From the NCBI RefSeq assembly GCF_010730575.1, contig NZ_AP022614.1:4030001-4094000 (forward strand): a DNA stretch of 64,000 nucleotides, in the 5' to 3' direction. This document shows positions 17,884-27,209 of this stretch, one piece after another. A model generated the notes under the pieces. That model saw only the letters and a list, made by a program, of their open reading frames with translations, was not told the origin of the DNA and did no database searches. The position numbers were made by a program, and so were the translations under genes. Position 1 is the first letter of the stretch; each line of letters opens with the position of its first letter. This DNA comes from Mycobacterium parmense (GTDB taxonomy: Bacteria > Actinomycetota > Actinomycetes > Mycobacteriales > Mycobacteriaceae).

Positions 17884-19743
17884 TCACTTGTCGACCGCGG
17901 CGATGTCCGCGACCCTCTCGATATTCCCCAGTACGGCTGGGCCTTTGCCGTCGGCGCGGCGGAGCAGGAACATCCGGAGCCGGCCGTAGTGCTTGGCCAT
18001 CTCCGTATTGCCGACGTAGTCGCACGAGAACTGACCGGCATTGTGCAGCGCCAGCACGGCTGCGAACGTCTCCGTGACATAGACACAGCCTTCCGGTGTG
18101 ATCGGCTCGATGCGGGCGGCGCGACTGACGTGGGCTCCATAACAACTGGGACGGTCGGTGATCGGATCGACCGACTCATAGACCGGCCCCAGGTGACCAC
18201 CGAGGCGCAACTTGAGGGTCTCGGGCAGTCCGGCCGCCCCGAAGTCGACCGCGCGCATCGCGTCCTGCATGTCAAGTGCGCAGGCGGCGGCGCGGTCGGC
18301 ATCGCGAAAGACCGCGTAAATGCCGTCGCCCCAGGTATTTATCAACGAAATGTGCCGCGTGTGGCGGCGCGTTACGACGCCCAGCGCGCCCATCACCTTC
18401 TCGGTGAATGCCGGAAGCTGAACGTCGGTCAGTTGGCTGAAGCCGTGAATGTCGCCGAACAGCATCGCTCGTGTGTCGCGGCGTCCCCGGGCAACCTTCG
18501 GACGGTGCGGCGGCGCAGGCTTTCCGGCGATGCCGCCCGGGCCGATCGACACGATTTTGACCGGGCTCGCGTCGTCGTCGACGGCGCCGTCCAGCCTCAG
18601 TTGCGTCAACGGGGCATTCAGATGGCGGGCGCAGAGGCAGGCCAGGCCCTCCGCCAGGCTGTTGCCGTAGGTGAAGAGCTGATCGTCGCCCAGATACGCG
18701 TCCTCCGTCGCAAAGCGCACCGTCTTGGCCGCGGCCAGACAGGCCTCGAAGCGCTTGACCCAGGACTCACCCGCCGGGCGCACCGAATGTGCGACGAAGT
18801 CGTCGATGGCGAAGGGCAGAACGACGTTGAGGGCCGCGCCGTGTTCGAGTAGCGCCTCGGCGAACAGTATGTCGGCGCCGGAGGCCAGCGAGCCATAGGC
18901 GGCGCCGACCCGCATCCCGTTGAGCAGAGCGGCAATCCGACCGGCGAGCGCTGCCGCGTGCACCGCCGAAAGCCCCCTGTTCTGACCGGGCGACAGCGCG
19001 GTTGTCGGGCCGAGGAAATGGACGATGGTGGCCGGCTCGAAAGCGCCGAGCACGCTGGAGTCGAGCTTCTTGATCCGGGCGATGCGCGCGAGTTGCCGGC
19101 CGGTGGTGGCGAAGGCGGCGTGATCGCGGCCGGCAGCTGCGACCACCCGGTCGACCAGCCCGCGCGCCGCGTCGAGGTCGCCCCTGACCAGATTGGCCTC
19201 GAGTGCCGTCGCCAGCACCCAATAGCGATCGGCGGCACCGGCCGCGGCCGGGTCGGCCATGCGCGGCGCGAGAAGTTCGAGCACCTCGCCGGCGAGCCGG
19301 CCGGCCGCGTCGGCGTCACCGGCGAACAGGGCCAGGGTGGCGGCATTGACGGCCGGGTAATAGGCCGCCGGGTCGTTTGCGGCGGCGGCCGTGCGGAAGG
19401 CGCTCTCATAGAGGGCGCGGCCCTCGCGAAACAGCGCCGAGCGGGCCTCGCCCGTCTCGGCGAAGGCCTGGTCTTTCTTCAGCCGGCCCAGCAGGCTTGC
19501 GACGTCGGTCTCCGGCCGGCCGTCGAGGCCGAGTTCGTGGAACTTGCCGAGCGCAAGTGCGGTCGCGCCCGCGTTGGCGAGGCTGAGTACCGCCCGATGG
19601 GCGAGACCGACATTGCCGGGAAACACTTGCAGCGCGTCGGTCGCCACGTCGTAGGCGCGGAAGAATTCGCCTTGGTTGAAGAAGGTGTCCACCTCGGCCA
19701 GCCGGGCATCGGCGGTCACGGGGGAGCTTTGCGTATCGGACAT
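17884..19743 (-). CDS. TRAFs-binding/TPR - SLOG-like - nucleotide cyclase protein
   Basis: A 619-residue soluble protein. The ATG at 19743 has GGAGG about seven bases upstream; the longer frame is rejected. Residues about 10-240 are Ala-rich helical repeats of the TRAFs-binding (MAP3K-type TPR) kind. Residues about 255-395 look like a SLOG-type Rossmann domain (GSLASGADILFAEAL at 284-298, VVLPF, GDDQLFTY). Residues 425-600 are a class III cyclase with metal Asp431 (FGDIHGF) and Asp473 (NTWGDG), and Arg541 (VSRAARIE) in the transition-state position. It probably makes cAMP or another cyclic nucleotide. It begins 17 bp after the RyR channel-like gene and precedes the BacA-like gene. TRAFs-binding, SLOG and cyclase modules occur together in predicted conflict-signalling proteins. 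Confidence 0.8.
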   Translation of the reverse strand: MSDTQSSPVTADARLAEVDTFFNQGEFFRAYDVATDALQVFPGNVGLAHRAVLSLANAGATALALGKFHELGLDGRPETDVASLLGRLKKDQAFAETGEARSALFREGRALYESAFRTAAAANDPAAYYPAVNAATLALFAGDADAAGRLAGEVLELLAPRMADPAAAGAADRYWVLATALEANLVRGDLDAARGLVDRVVAAAGRDHAAFATTGRQLARIARIKKLDSSVLGAFEPATIVHFLGPTTALSPGQNRGLSAVHAAALAGRIAALLNGMRVGAAYGSLASGADILFAEALLEHGAALNVVLPFAIDDFVAHSVRPAGESWVKRFEACLAAAKTVRFATEDAYLGDDQLFTYGNSLAEGLACLCARHLNAPLTQLRLDGAVDDDASPVKIVSIGPGGIAGKPAPPHRPKVARGRRDTRAMLFGDIHGFSQLTDVQLPAFTEKVMGALGVVTRRHTRHISLINTWGDGIYAVFRDADRAAACALDMQDAMRAVDFGAAGLPETLKLRLGGHLGPVYESVDPITDRPSCYGAHVSRAARIEPITPEGCVYVTETFAAVLALHNAGQFSCDYVGNTEMAKHYGRLRMFLLRRADGKGPAVLGNIERVADIAAVDK

Positions 19744-19760
19744 ACGCCCCTCCAATCGGA

Positions 19761-22514
19761 TCAACCGCCGGCCGGTGTGGCATCCGGGTTCGACGGCTGA
19801 TAATGGCGGGCGAACTCGTCGCCCGGAACCACCCATCGCTCGCCCTGGCAACCCTCGACGACCCAATCCGACGCGGTCGCGACGGACTGGCCTAGGACTG
19901 TGCCGACAATTTCGCCGTCACGCGCAGCGCGGGCGAACACGTCGGCCTTCGGCCGCCATCGGTTCTCTCCGAGATGTGCATAGGACGAGCGAAAGGCCTT
20001 GTTGCGCAACGGCCAGCTGCTGCCATCGCCGTCAGTGACCTCCCAATCCCCGGCGCGGGCCCGCATCGCTTCCCCCGACCGCGTGGTCCAAGTCCAACCC
20101 CTGATGTGCCGCTTCGCGGTCACGTCGCCGATCCGCCGGTAGCGTTGCCACAGGGGCCGGGACCGCAGGCCCAGTTCGCGCAGGGAATACAACGTGGTGG
20201 CCAGGAAATCCAGGGCACCGTCGACCTTCTCGGGACTCCTGCTGACCAGGGTCGCCCACGGGACCAGATCGGGGCGCCGCTTGCGGGTGTTGTCCCGGGT
20301 GGGTCCGTAGCGCCATCCGTATCTGCGCAGGTAACGGGCCCAGTCCTCGTGCTCGGCTTCGGCCATCGCCATGGCGGTGTCGCGGTCGAACCCGATGACG
20401 GCGAGCCGCTGCAGCGGTGCGGCTTGCGTCAGCTCCGCGGATACCGGCTCATCGGGCGCCGTACCGTATGCGTCCCAGGTGTGCCTGGCGATCTTTTCCA
20501 CCATCCACAGCGTGTTTCGCACGACGCGCCGATTCGACCCGCGGTAGAACTCGTCCAGTTCGGCCCACGGTTTGGTGACGTCGGAGTCGTGACCGGCCTG
20601 GGCCGCATAGCGCTCATGGATGAGCATCGCGGCCCGTTCCCAGGGGTCGTGGCCCCGGCCGTACGGCACGTTCATGGCCAGGCGGAATGTGTGCAACTGG
20701 CCCGCCAACGGAGCAATGGTGTCCTGACGCGGGTCGATCTTGGGGTCCTGCACGAAGATCGGCATCGTCGGGAACCGGGCGGCCAGGCGGGTGCCGAGCA
20801 TGGCGTCGATTTGAGCCTGGCCCGCCGGCAGCGCGAAAATCACAGCGGCCCCGTGATTTTCGGTGTCCGGGCCGGGTGGTGAGTGACTTTCGAGTGCGTC
20901 CTGGGCGCGATGCTCTGTTGGCGCGTGCCCCGGTTCGTCGGCGGCGCGGTGACCGTCGCCGTGAGCTGTCACCTCCCCCGTCGTGACGGCGGACACAGCC
21001 GGGCCGTTCTGATCGGCTGCGGCCGGGCGGCTCGGCGTCTGCCAACGCTGCGACGCCCTCAGGGCGATCAGTTTCCAGGCCTGCGTCAACGTGCGCGCCC
21101 GCCTGTGTAGCCCCTTCGAGCCGTTGGTATCCCCCTCGTCGGCGCCGGCTCGGGCACGGCCGGTCGCCGGTTCACCATCCGGCGGCTGGGTTTGCGCTTT
21201 GTCGCCGCGGCGCGCGCCGGCCTCGCCGTCCTTGGCCGGCCCGCCATCGTCTTCGGGTTTGATCACGCCGACCAACGATGCGAATGCGGGTAACTCGTTC
21301 ACCGCGGTCAGCCATTGGTCGGTGGCCGAGTAACCGAGCGCACGGTGATAGACGTCGATGTCTTTTCGATACTCGTCGGCGTTCTTCGCCACGATGGTCA
21401 GCGACGGCAGCTCAGGGGCGTTGGGTGCGGTGTAATAGCCGCGCTCGATCTGACGGCGCCTCAGATCAGCACACAACGCCAGCGTCAACCCCGAAGTGCC
21501 GCAAGTGATGACGCGGGTCGTCTGACCGGTGGCGATGATGCGGTCGAGAAGCCGCTCGGCGGTCACTTCATAGATGCCGAGCGCGCTCGCTCCCCACAGG
21601 GGGTCCGATCCCCCCAGCCGTTGAGCACGCCACGACTCGGCCTGCCAGGGATCGTCGATGCGCACGATCAGCGGCAGTCGCTGCTTGTTGGTCACTGCCC
21701 GCAATCGCGCTTCGATGGCCGCCAGACGGTGCAGATTCGTTGTGGGGCTTGCCGTGAGCAGATAGAGCTGACGAGTCTTCTTCCACAACGGCAGCAGCTC
21801 GAGGCTGCCGAGCTTGTCGAGATCTGTGACGATGACGCGGGCGCCTTCGGCGCGCAGGTCACGAACCGCGTTGAGCTGGCCCCGGGAAACGATCAGCGCC
21901 AGCTGGCTCTTGTCCTTCCTCACCGCGCGGGCGACCGCGGTGACCAGCGACCGCGAATCGTTGTCGAAGTCGACGACCGCGGTGACCGAGCGCGCAACCT
22001 GCACGCGCATCCGGTCGACTTCGGTGGAGAACACCGACACGAAAATCGCGATCAGTCCGACGTAGAGGACGAACGAGCCGGCGATCGCGGCGATGTCCAA
22101 CGCGACCGGCGTCACGCGGGGGCATCCGTTGGCCGCGGAGTACCCCTGCGAGCGGCCCCGAACGGTTCCCAGCGCCCAGACGATGGCGCTGACGAACGGC
22201 AGATTCTTCGGGTCGTGGCAGCGAGAGAACGAACTGAAGGCCAGCGCGGCACTGGAGGTGAGCAGGATCGCCATCACCCCCGCGGGCCGGGCGCCCGGCC
22301 GCTCGCGATCTTGTGTGCGGTAGCTCGACACGCACACCGCGGTCAGGCCCGCCCCGACCACTATCTCCGTGGCCACCGAGCCCGGACGGCCGAACCACCA
22401 GACCGGCGGAACCCACGAGAACGCCGCGACCAGACAGAGGTAGGCCACCGACGTCCACACCGCGGCGATCAGGGCGCGCCGCAACACCATGAAGGCCTTT
22501 TCTCGGCGCGTCAC
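19761..22514 (-). CDS. Channel-like membrane protein with Rossmann, RyR and two PGDYG-like domains
   Basis: A 917-residue protein from GTG 22514, which has GGGAGG five bases upstream. Hydrophobic helices lie at about 14-34, 47-63, 79-95 and 138-164. A divergent TrkA-N/Rossmann region spans about 180-420. A low-complexity, charged, Pro/Gly-rich linker (about 420-555) follows. Residues 626-785 form a RyR-type unit (LIHERY, a PWAELDEFYRGSNRR segment, EAEHEDWARYL, YGWRYGPTRD, PDLVPWATL). At the end, two copies of a PGDYG-like motif appear (AGDWEVTDGDGSSWPL at about 821 and ASDWVVEGCQGERWVVP at about 881). The same overall plan occurs in the 3730-5640 protein, so the two are probably parallel channels. 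It heads the operon with the cyclase, and a cyclic or ADP-ribose-type nucleotide is a plausible ligand. Confidence 0.78.
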   Translation of the reverse strand: MTRREKAFMVLRRALIAAVWTSVAYLCLVAAFSWVPPVWWFGRPGSVATEIVVGAGLTAVCVSSYRTQDRERPGARPAGVMAILLTSSAALAFSSFSRCHDPKNLPFVSAIVWALGTVRGRSQGYSAANGCPRVTPVALDIAAIAGSFVLYVGLIAIFVSVFSTEVDRMRVQVARSVTAVVDFDNDSRSLVTAVARAVRKDKSQLALIVSRGQLNAVRDLRAEGARVIVTDLDKLGSLELLPLWKKTRQLYLLTASPTTNLHRLAAIEARLRAVTNKQRLPLIVRIDDPWQAESWRAQRLGGSDPLWGASALGIYEVTAERLLDRIIATGQTTRVITCGTSGLTLALCADLRRRQIERGYYTAPNAPELPSLTIVAKNADEYRKDIDVYHRALGYSATDQWLTAVNELPAFASLVGVIKPEDDGGPAKDGEAGARRGDKAQTQPPDGEPATGRARAGADEGDTNGSKGLHRRARTLTQAWKLIALRASQRWQTPSRPAAADQNGPAVSAVTTGEVTAHGDGHRAADEPGHAPTEHRAQDALESHSPPGPDTENHGAAVIFALPAGQAQIDAMLGTRLAARFPTMPIFVQDPKIDPRQDTIAPLAGQLHTFRLAMNVPYGRGHDPWERAAMLIHERYAAQAGHDSDVTKPWAELDEFYRGSNRRVVRNTLWMVEKIARHTWDAYGTAPDEPVSAELTQAAPLQRLAVIGFDRDTAMAMAEAEHEDWARYLRRYGWRYGPTRDNTRKRRPDLVPWATLVSRSPEKVDGALDFLATTLYSLRELGLRSRPLWQRYRRIGDVTAKRHIRGWTWTTRSGEAMRARAGDWEVTDGDGSSWPLRNKAFRSSYAHLGENRWRPKADVFARAARDGEIVGTVLGQSVATASDWVVEGCQGERWVVPGDEFARHYQPSNPDATPAGG

Positions 22515-22730
22515 ACGACCTCCCGACGTCTGGGTTCGCCCGTCAGCAGCGGCAGCCGCAACACAGTGTGGCACGAACTTTCATGTGCATCGAATTAATC
22601 GTTCGCCCCGCCCGTGCACTATGCGCATCGTCGGGGTTGTCGATATGTGGATCGCAATCCGCCGCAAGCCGGCCGCTTTGTCCGAGGTCGAAATTGAAGC
22701 CGCTTGGTGCGGAGTGAAATCGAGGCGCGC
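22515..22730 (-). promoter_or_regulatory. Promoter-bearing spacer of the RyR channel / cyclase / BacA operon
   Basis: This 216-bp spacer separates the lipoprotein gene from the channel-cyclase-transporter operon, both reading left. It contains an AT-richer patch around 22575-22605 (CATCGAATTAATCG), unlike the coding DNA nearby. I could not pick unambiguous promoter boxes. Confidence 0.3.
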
Positions 22731-23837
22731 TCAATATCGGTAGACGAGGATTTTGTTCGCGTCATTACCCAGTCCGACAAACAATCGGCGCCCCGCGACG
22801 TCGAGCTCCAGATACTTGGAATCGGCGGGTTTCAGCGCGGCGATATTGGCCAGTGGAGCGAATGCGGTCATGGTGCTCGTTGCGCCGGCGAGCACATAGA
22901 GATCACTCGAGTTGTAGAACGCGGCGAACAGTCGCCCATCGCCGGGGGCCGCAAATCCGCTGCCCCATCCCGGGCCGCTGAGCGCACCCCTTTGCTTTCC
23001 GTTCTGACCGTCGAGCACCGAAATCCTGGTGGCCGAGATGACCGGGTAATCGCCCACGGAGAAGTACACGGTATTGGTCGTCGGTTCGAAACCCAGGTCA
23101 TTGATCTCGCCCGGACCGTTGACCGGCGTGCGCCATTCCTCCGTCAGCGTGTGGTCCGCGCGCCCGACACTGGATGGATTCGTATACAGGACGTCGCCGG
23201 TGCCGGGGTCCACCGCGATTCGTTGCACCAGCGGATTCTTGTCGTGGGCGTTCGGCGCCACGTCGTTGTCGGCGACGATGCGGCCGTCGGAGTCGAATTC
23301 GACGAGGCACTCGCCCTTGTCGGAGATTCCGCCGCCGTACACGATGCCGCTCGCCGGGTTGATCGCGAGCACTTGGGGATAGCAGGACGGCTTCTGGCTC
23401 GTGGACACCACGGTGTCCGAGTCGGTGCTGAACACCTTGAGCACTCCGGCGGCCAGGAGCGCATATCCCCTCCCGAGCCTGTCGTTGACCACGATGTGCT
23501 CGGGTTCGTCACCGATCAGCGTGTCGAACCGCTTGATGGGCCCCGGTGGGTCGGACAGCGAGACGGCGTAGGCCCGCAACACCGGCGGATCTCCTTCGAT
23601 GCCAATCGCATACAGCTTGTTGCCCGGCGCGCTGAAGGTCAGATGCGCCGGTTCGAACGGCAAAGTGATGGCGCTCACCAGCGGCGCCGGGCCGGCCGGG
23701 GAAACGGTCGCGGGCGCGAGTTCAGGAGCTCGTTGAGGCCGCGGCGAACTCGTCGAACTCGGCGGCGTCGACGAACATCCGACCAGGGTCGCGCTGAGCG
23801 ACAGTGCGACTCCCCAGCGCCACAGCCGGCTTCGCAT
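22731..23837 (-). CDS. Lipoprotein with beta-propeller-like repeats
   Basis: A 368-residue protein with a lipoprotein signal: a basic start (MRSRLWRW), a hydrophobic core and lipobox LVGC with the lipidated Cys at about 21. A Ser/Pro-rich linker follows, then repeated strand motifs (KLYAIGIEGDP, GIVYGGGI, RIAVDPGTGDVLY, RLFVGLG) typical of seven-bladed propellers of the YncE/surface-layer type. It would sit on the outer face of the cytoplasmic membrane. No enzyme motif is seen; ligand binding or scaffolding is likely. It lies upstream of the channel-cyclase operon on the same strand. Confidence 0.75.
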   Translation of the reverse strand: MRSRLWRWGVALSLSATLVGCSSTPPSSTSSPRPQRAPELAPATVSPAGPAPLVSAITLPFEPAHLTFSAPGNKLYAIGIEGDPPVLRAYAVSLSDPPGPIKRFDTLIGDEPEHIVVNDRLGRGYALLAAGVLKVFSTDSDTVVSTSQKPSCYPQVLAINPASGIVYGGGISDKGECLVEFDSDGRIVADNDVAPNAHDKNPLVQRIAVDPGTGDVLYTNPSSVGRADHTLTEEWRTPVNGPGEINDLGFEPTTNTVYFSVGDYPVISATRISVLDGQNGKQRGALSGPGWGSGFAAPGDGRLFAAFYNSSDLYVLAGATSTMTAFAPLANIAALKPADSKYLELDVAGRRLFVGLGNDANKILVYRY

Positions 23838-23920
23838 GGCCGCAATCGTCTCACGGGCAAACTCTTGCGGCTACCCTCGCGACCCGACTCGGCACGACGC
23901 AGAGCCGGTGTCGGCGGCCG

Positions 23921-24889
23921 CTACGCGGCCCGGTTGTGCAGCGTGCGCGGGTCCACGCCCGCACGCCGCCACGCCGTGGCGGCCCATGGCGTGTAGACCG
24001 CCCACAGTGGGAGCCGGTTGATGACGGGATTGAGCGCCCGCATGGTTGCGGCGAATCGCTGAAACCGCTTCTCCTTCTTCGGGTTCCACGGCAGCTGGCA
24101 CACTTCGCGCATCTGGGGCGGCATGGTGCCGACCAGCACCAGGCGGGTGTAGCCGTTGAGCGGGGCCGACAGCACCTTCCAGAGGGGCTTGGGGATCCAG
24201 CGCGGGCCGGGAATTCCCTTCCTGATGTATCCGGTCCCGTACAGCACGGTCTTGTGCGGAACGAACCGGCCGAGCATGTGCTCCCAGTAGGCGAGGAAAT
24301 CATCGTAGGTCTGGGGCTGGCCGCGCTCACTCACGCCATAGAGGCTGTACCAGATCTTGCCTTCGTTGAAGATCTGTTCCTTCTCCGCGTCGGAGAGCCG
24401 GCGGATGAACGTGTCGGCGGTGTAGATGACCTGGTCGACGAAAGTCGCGTGTGCCCAATAGAACAGCTCGGGGTTGAGGGCGTGATACCTCGAGCCGTCG
24501 CTGATCGTGCCCTTGATGGGCTTGTGGAAGTCGCGCACCTTGCGGCCCCACACGTGCGGCTCGTCGGAGTAGACGGTCTTCATCAGCGGCGGTCCCGTGC
24601 GCTTGGCCCGGCCCAGCGTGTCGCTGAACACCACTGAGTGATCGAGTACGCCCTGGCCGAGTTGCTCGATGCAGTTCTCGACCCCGGCGGTGCGCTGGAA
24701 TCCGAAGAACTGCGTGCGGTTGTCCCCGTAGAACTTCCAGATTAGCGAATCGGGCCCGAGTCGCGGCGCGCAGTCGGGGATCGCATCACCGGCCTCGTCG
24801 GTGGGCATCGGCAGCGCTTCGCGGACGCCGGCGTCGAACTGGGCACCGGCGTCCGGCGCGCGAGCGGTTCTGTCCGGCGTCGAGCTCAC
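23921..24889 (-). CDS. Oxygenase MpaB family protein (DUF2236)
   Basis: A 322-residue protein of the DUF2236/MpaB family, whose members (latex-clearing protein, MpaB) are haem-dependent oxygenases or related enzymes. Characteristic segments are GPDSLIWKFYGDNR, the ELFYWAHATFVDQVIYTAD helix and YDDFLAYWEHML. The histidines in WAHATF and nearby are candidate haem ligands. I chose GTG 24889 because GGGAGG precedes it by about six bases; the longer frame to 24946 lacks support. It is divergent from a TetR gene, with a palindrome between them that probably controls both. Confidence 0.85.
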   Translation of the reverse strand: MSSTPDRTARAPDAGAQFDAGVREALPMPTDEAGDAIPDCAPRLGPDSLIWKFYGDNRTQFFGFQRTAGVENCIEQLGQGVLDHSVVFSDTLGRAKRTGPPLMKTVYSDEPHVWGRKVRDFHKPIKGTISDGSRYHALNPELFYWAHATFVDQVIYTADTFIRRLSDAEKEQIFNEGKIWYSLYGVSERGQPQTYDDFLAYWEHMLGRFVPHKTVLYGTGYIRKGIPGPRWIPKPLWKVLSAPLNGYTRLVLVGTMPPQMREVCQLPWNPKKEKRFQRFAATMRALNPVINRLPLWAVYTPWAATAWRRAGVDPRTLHNRAA

Positions 24890-24913
24890 AAGAGCCTCCC
24901 GAGAATCATTGAC

Positions 24914-24931
24914 ACAAAGGCGTATCTTTGT
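24914..24931. promoter_or_regulatory. Palindromic operator between the DUF2236 and TetR genes
   Basis: Arms ACAAAG and CTTTGT are separated by GCGTAT, forming a perfect 6-6-6 inverted repeat in the 124-bp divergent spacer. A TTGACA box (24909-24914) overlaps its left edge. The likely ligand is the adjacent TetR protein. Confidence 0.5.
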
Positions 24932-25013
24932 TTCAAAGCGTAGCAATCGGGGGGCTCGGCCGCACCCTCACCCCCGTTTGCGGCGCCGGGTCAACAGCCG
25001 AGAGATTGATACG

Positions 25014-25619
25014 ATGCCGCGAATCATGCAGTCCGACGCGGGTTCAGCCGCTGCCGAATCGGTCACCGACCTGGAGTGCAGAATCCTGGACACTGCGCGG
25101 GCGGTCTTCGAGACCTACGGGGTGCGCCGCGCCAACATCGAGGACGTCGCCGTGCGCGCCGGCGTCAGCCGCAGCACCGTCTACCGGCGCTTCCCCACCA
25201 AGGACGTCCTCTTCGCACACGTGGTGCGACGGGAGGCGCAGCAATTCTTCACCACCCTTGACGAGGCCACGACGGGCCGCGACCCCGCGGACGCCGTGAT
25301 CGAGGCTTTCGCTCTGGGAGTGCGCCTGGTCGGCGACTCGGCCCTGTACTCGCGGATCGCCGAGAGCGAGCCCGAGCTGTTCGGCATGTTCTCCCGGTCG
25401 CACGCCTTCCCGATCCGCCAGTTCGCCGACGGGATCGCCCACACCCTGCGGCGCTGCGGCACCGACATCCCCGAAGCCGATTTGGAGAACATCGCCGACA
25501 TCCTGCTGCGGGTCGCCCTCGGAATCATCGTCTTCCCCACCGACCGGCTCGACACCTCGGACAACGCCGCCGTCCGCGAGTACGCCGCCCGCTATCTGGT
25601 GCCCATCATCCGCCGCTGA
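25014..25619 (+). CDS. TetR family regulator
   Basis: A 201-residue regulator with an N-terminal TetR helix-turn-helix at about 25-70 (FETYGVRRANIEDVAVRAGVSRSTVYRRFPTKDVLFAHV). The C-terminal ligand domain is variable. The ATG at 25014 is chosen because the TetR fold starts about 20 residues after it; the long upstream extension overlaps the divergent gene and looks non-coding. It probably represses the divergent DUF2236 gene and itself through the 24914-24931 palindrome. Confidence 0.85.
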   Translation: MPRIMQSDAGSAAAESVTDLECRILDTARAVFETYGVRRANIEDVAVRAGVSRSTVYRRFPTKDVLFAHVVRREAQQFFTTLDEATTGRDPADAVIEAFALGVRLVGDSALYSRIAESEPELFGMFSRSHAFPIRQFADGIAHTLRRCGTDIPEADLENIADILLRVALGIIVFPTDRLDTSDNAAVREYAARYLVPIIRR

Positions 25620-25708
25620 CGCCAGGGGCTTGGGCGCTGATGGACGGCCGTCGCATGCCTCGCTCCGAAGACGCGACGATGTCGGTGCGCTGAACTAGCC
25701 TGTATCGC

Positions 25709-27094
25709 GTGGCTCGCTCGGCGGGGGCTCCGCGAACCAGGTACGCCAGTTGCGGCGAGACCGACATCGCATATCAGGTCGTCGGCGACGGGCCGATGGA
25801 CTTGCTCGTGCTGCCCGGGCCGTCGATCCCGATCGATACCGTGGATGCCGAACCCTCGATGTACCGGTTCCACCGCCGGCTGGCGTCATTCGCCCGGGTG
25901 ATCCGTCTCGACCAGCGCGGCATCGGCCTCTCGTCGCGGGTTCCCTCGCTGGACGTGATGGGCCCGAAGTTCTGGGCCGCCGATGCCATCGGCGTGATGG
26001 ATGCCGTCGGCTGCGAGCGGGCCACCGTCGTGGCGCCGAGCTTCAGCGCCATGACCGGTCTGGTCATGGCGGCCGACTACCCCGAGCGGGTGAGCGGCCT
26101 GATCACCATCAACGGCGCGGCCCGCACGCTGCGGGCTCCCGACTACCCGATGGGCTCCGAGGTCGCCGCGACCGACCCGTACTCGACCGTCGCGATCGAA
26201 CCGGACGCCGTCGACCAGGGTTTCGACATCCTCGCCATCATCGCCCCCAGCGTCGCGCACGACGACGCCTTCCGCGCGTGGTGGGACATGGCCGGCAACC
26301 GTGCCGCCTCGCCCAGCATGGCCCGCGCGATGATCGCGGTCATCCGGGAGGCCGATGTGCGCGACGCCCTGCCGCGCATCAGCGCGCCGACGCTGATCCT
26401 GCACCGTGACAACCCGCAATTCAGTCCCGTCGGGCACGCCCGCTACCTGGCCGACCACATCGCCGGGGCGCGCCTGGTCGAACTGCCGGGCAGCGACGTC
26501 CTGTACTGGGTCGGCGACACCGGGCCGATGCTCGACGAGATCGAGGAGTTCGTCACCGGCGTGCGCGGCGGCGCCGACACCGAACGGCTGCTCACCACCA
26601 TCGTGTTCACCGACATCGTCGGCTCCACCGAACGCGCCGCCGCAATCGGCGACGACCGGTGGCGCGACCTGCTGGACAACCACGACGCGATCGTGCGCCA
26701 CGAGCTCCGGCGCTTCTCCGGTCGCGAAGTCAACACGGCCGGAGACGGATTCGTCGCGACATTCAAGAGCCCGAGCGCCGCGCTCTCCTGCGCCGACGCG
26801 ATCGTCGACGCGGTCCGCGTCCTGGGCGTCGAAGTTCGGGTGGGCATTCACGCGGGCGAGGTCGAGGTGCGGGGCGCCTCCAAGACTGACGTCGCAGGCA
26901 TGGCCGTACACATCGGCGCGCGCGTGGCGGCGCTCGCCGGCCCGGGCGAGGTGCTGGTCTCCTCCACGGTGCGCGACATCGTCACCGGGTCGCGCCACAG
27001 GTTCAGCGACCGAGGCGAGACCGAGCTGAGGGGTGTGCCGGGCCAGTGGCAGTTGTGCGCCCTGGTCCGCGAGCACGCCACCGTCGCGCGGTAA
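25709..27094 (+). CDS. Alpha/beta hydrolase - nucleotide cyclase fusion
   Basis: A 461-residue fusion common in mycobacteria. Residues 1-285 are an alpha/beta-hydrolase domain. Its nucleophile elbow reads APSFSA, so the serine survives but both flanking glycines of GxSxG are replaced, suggesting weak or no hydrolase activity. Residues 290-450 are a class III cyclase with metal-binding aspartates in [12 protein letters not shown] and in NTAGDGF. The residue that is usually Lys before TxGDG is Asn (EVNTAGDG), so purine specificity may be altered. AVHIGARV carries the catalytic Arg. It presumably produces cAMP, perhaps controlled by a ligand in the hydrolase pocket. It starts at GTG 25709, 89 bp after the TetR gene. 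Confidence 0.85.
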   Translation: MARSAGAPRTRYASCGETDIAYQVVGDGPMDLLVLPGPSIPIDTVDAEPSMYRFHRRLASFARVIRLDQRGIGLSSRVPSLDVMGPKFWAADAIGVMDAVGCERATVVAPSFSAMTGLVMAADYPERVSGLITINGAARTLRAPDYPMGSEVAATDPYSTVAIEPDAVDQGFDILAIIAPSVAHDDAFRAWWDMAGNRAASPSMARAMIAVIREADVRDALPRISAPTLILHRDNPQFSPVGHARYLADHIAGARLVELPGSDVLYWVGDTGPMLDEIEEFVTGVRGGADTERLLTTIVFTDIVGSTERAAAIGDDRWRDLLDNHDAIVRHELRRFSGREVNTAGDGFVATFKSPSAALSCADAIVDAVRVLGVEVRVGIHAGEVEVRGASKTDVAGMAVHIGARVAALAGPGEVLVSSTVRDIVTGSRHRFSDRGETELRGVPGQWQLCALVREHATVAR

Positions 27095-27209
27095 GCAATC
27101 CCACACACCGGCCCTCGGCGGACCCTCGAACACCCGCACAGCGCGGCGTAGGCTGCGCTGTGAACCTCGATTTCGGCGTACAGCTTGATATTTGGACGAA
27201 GGAGTACGC

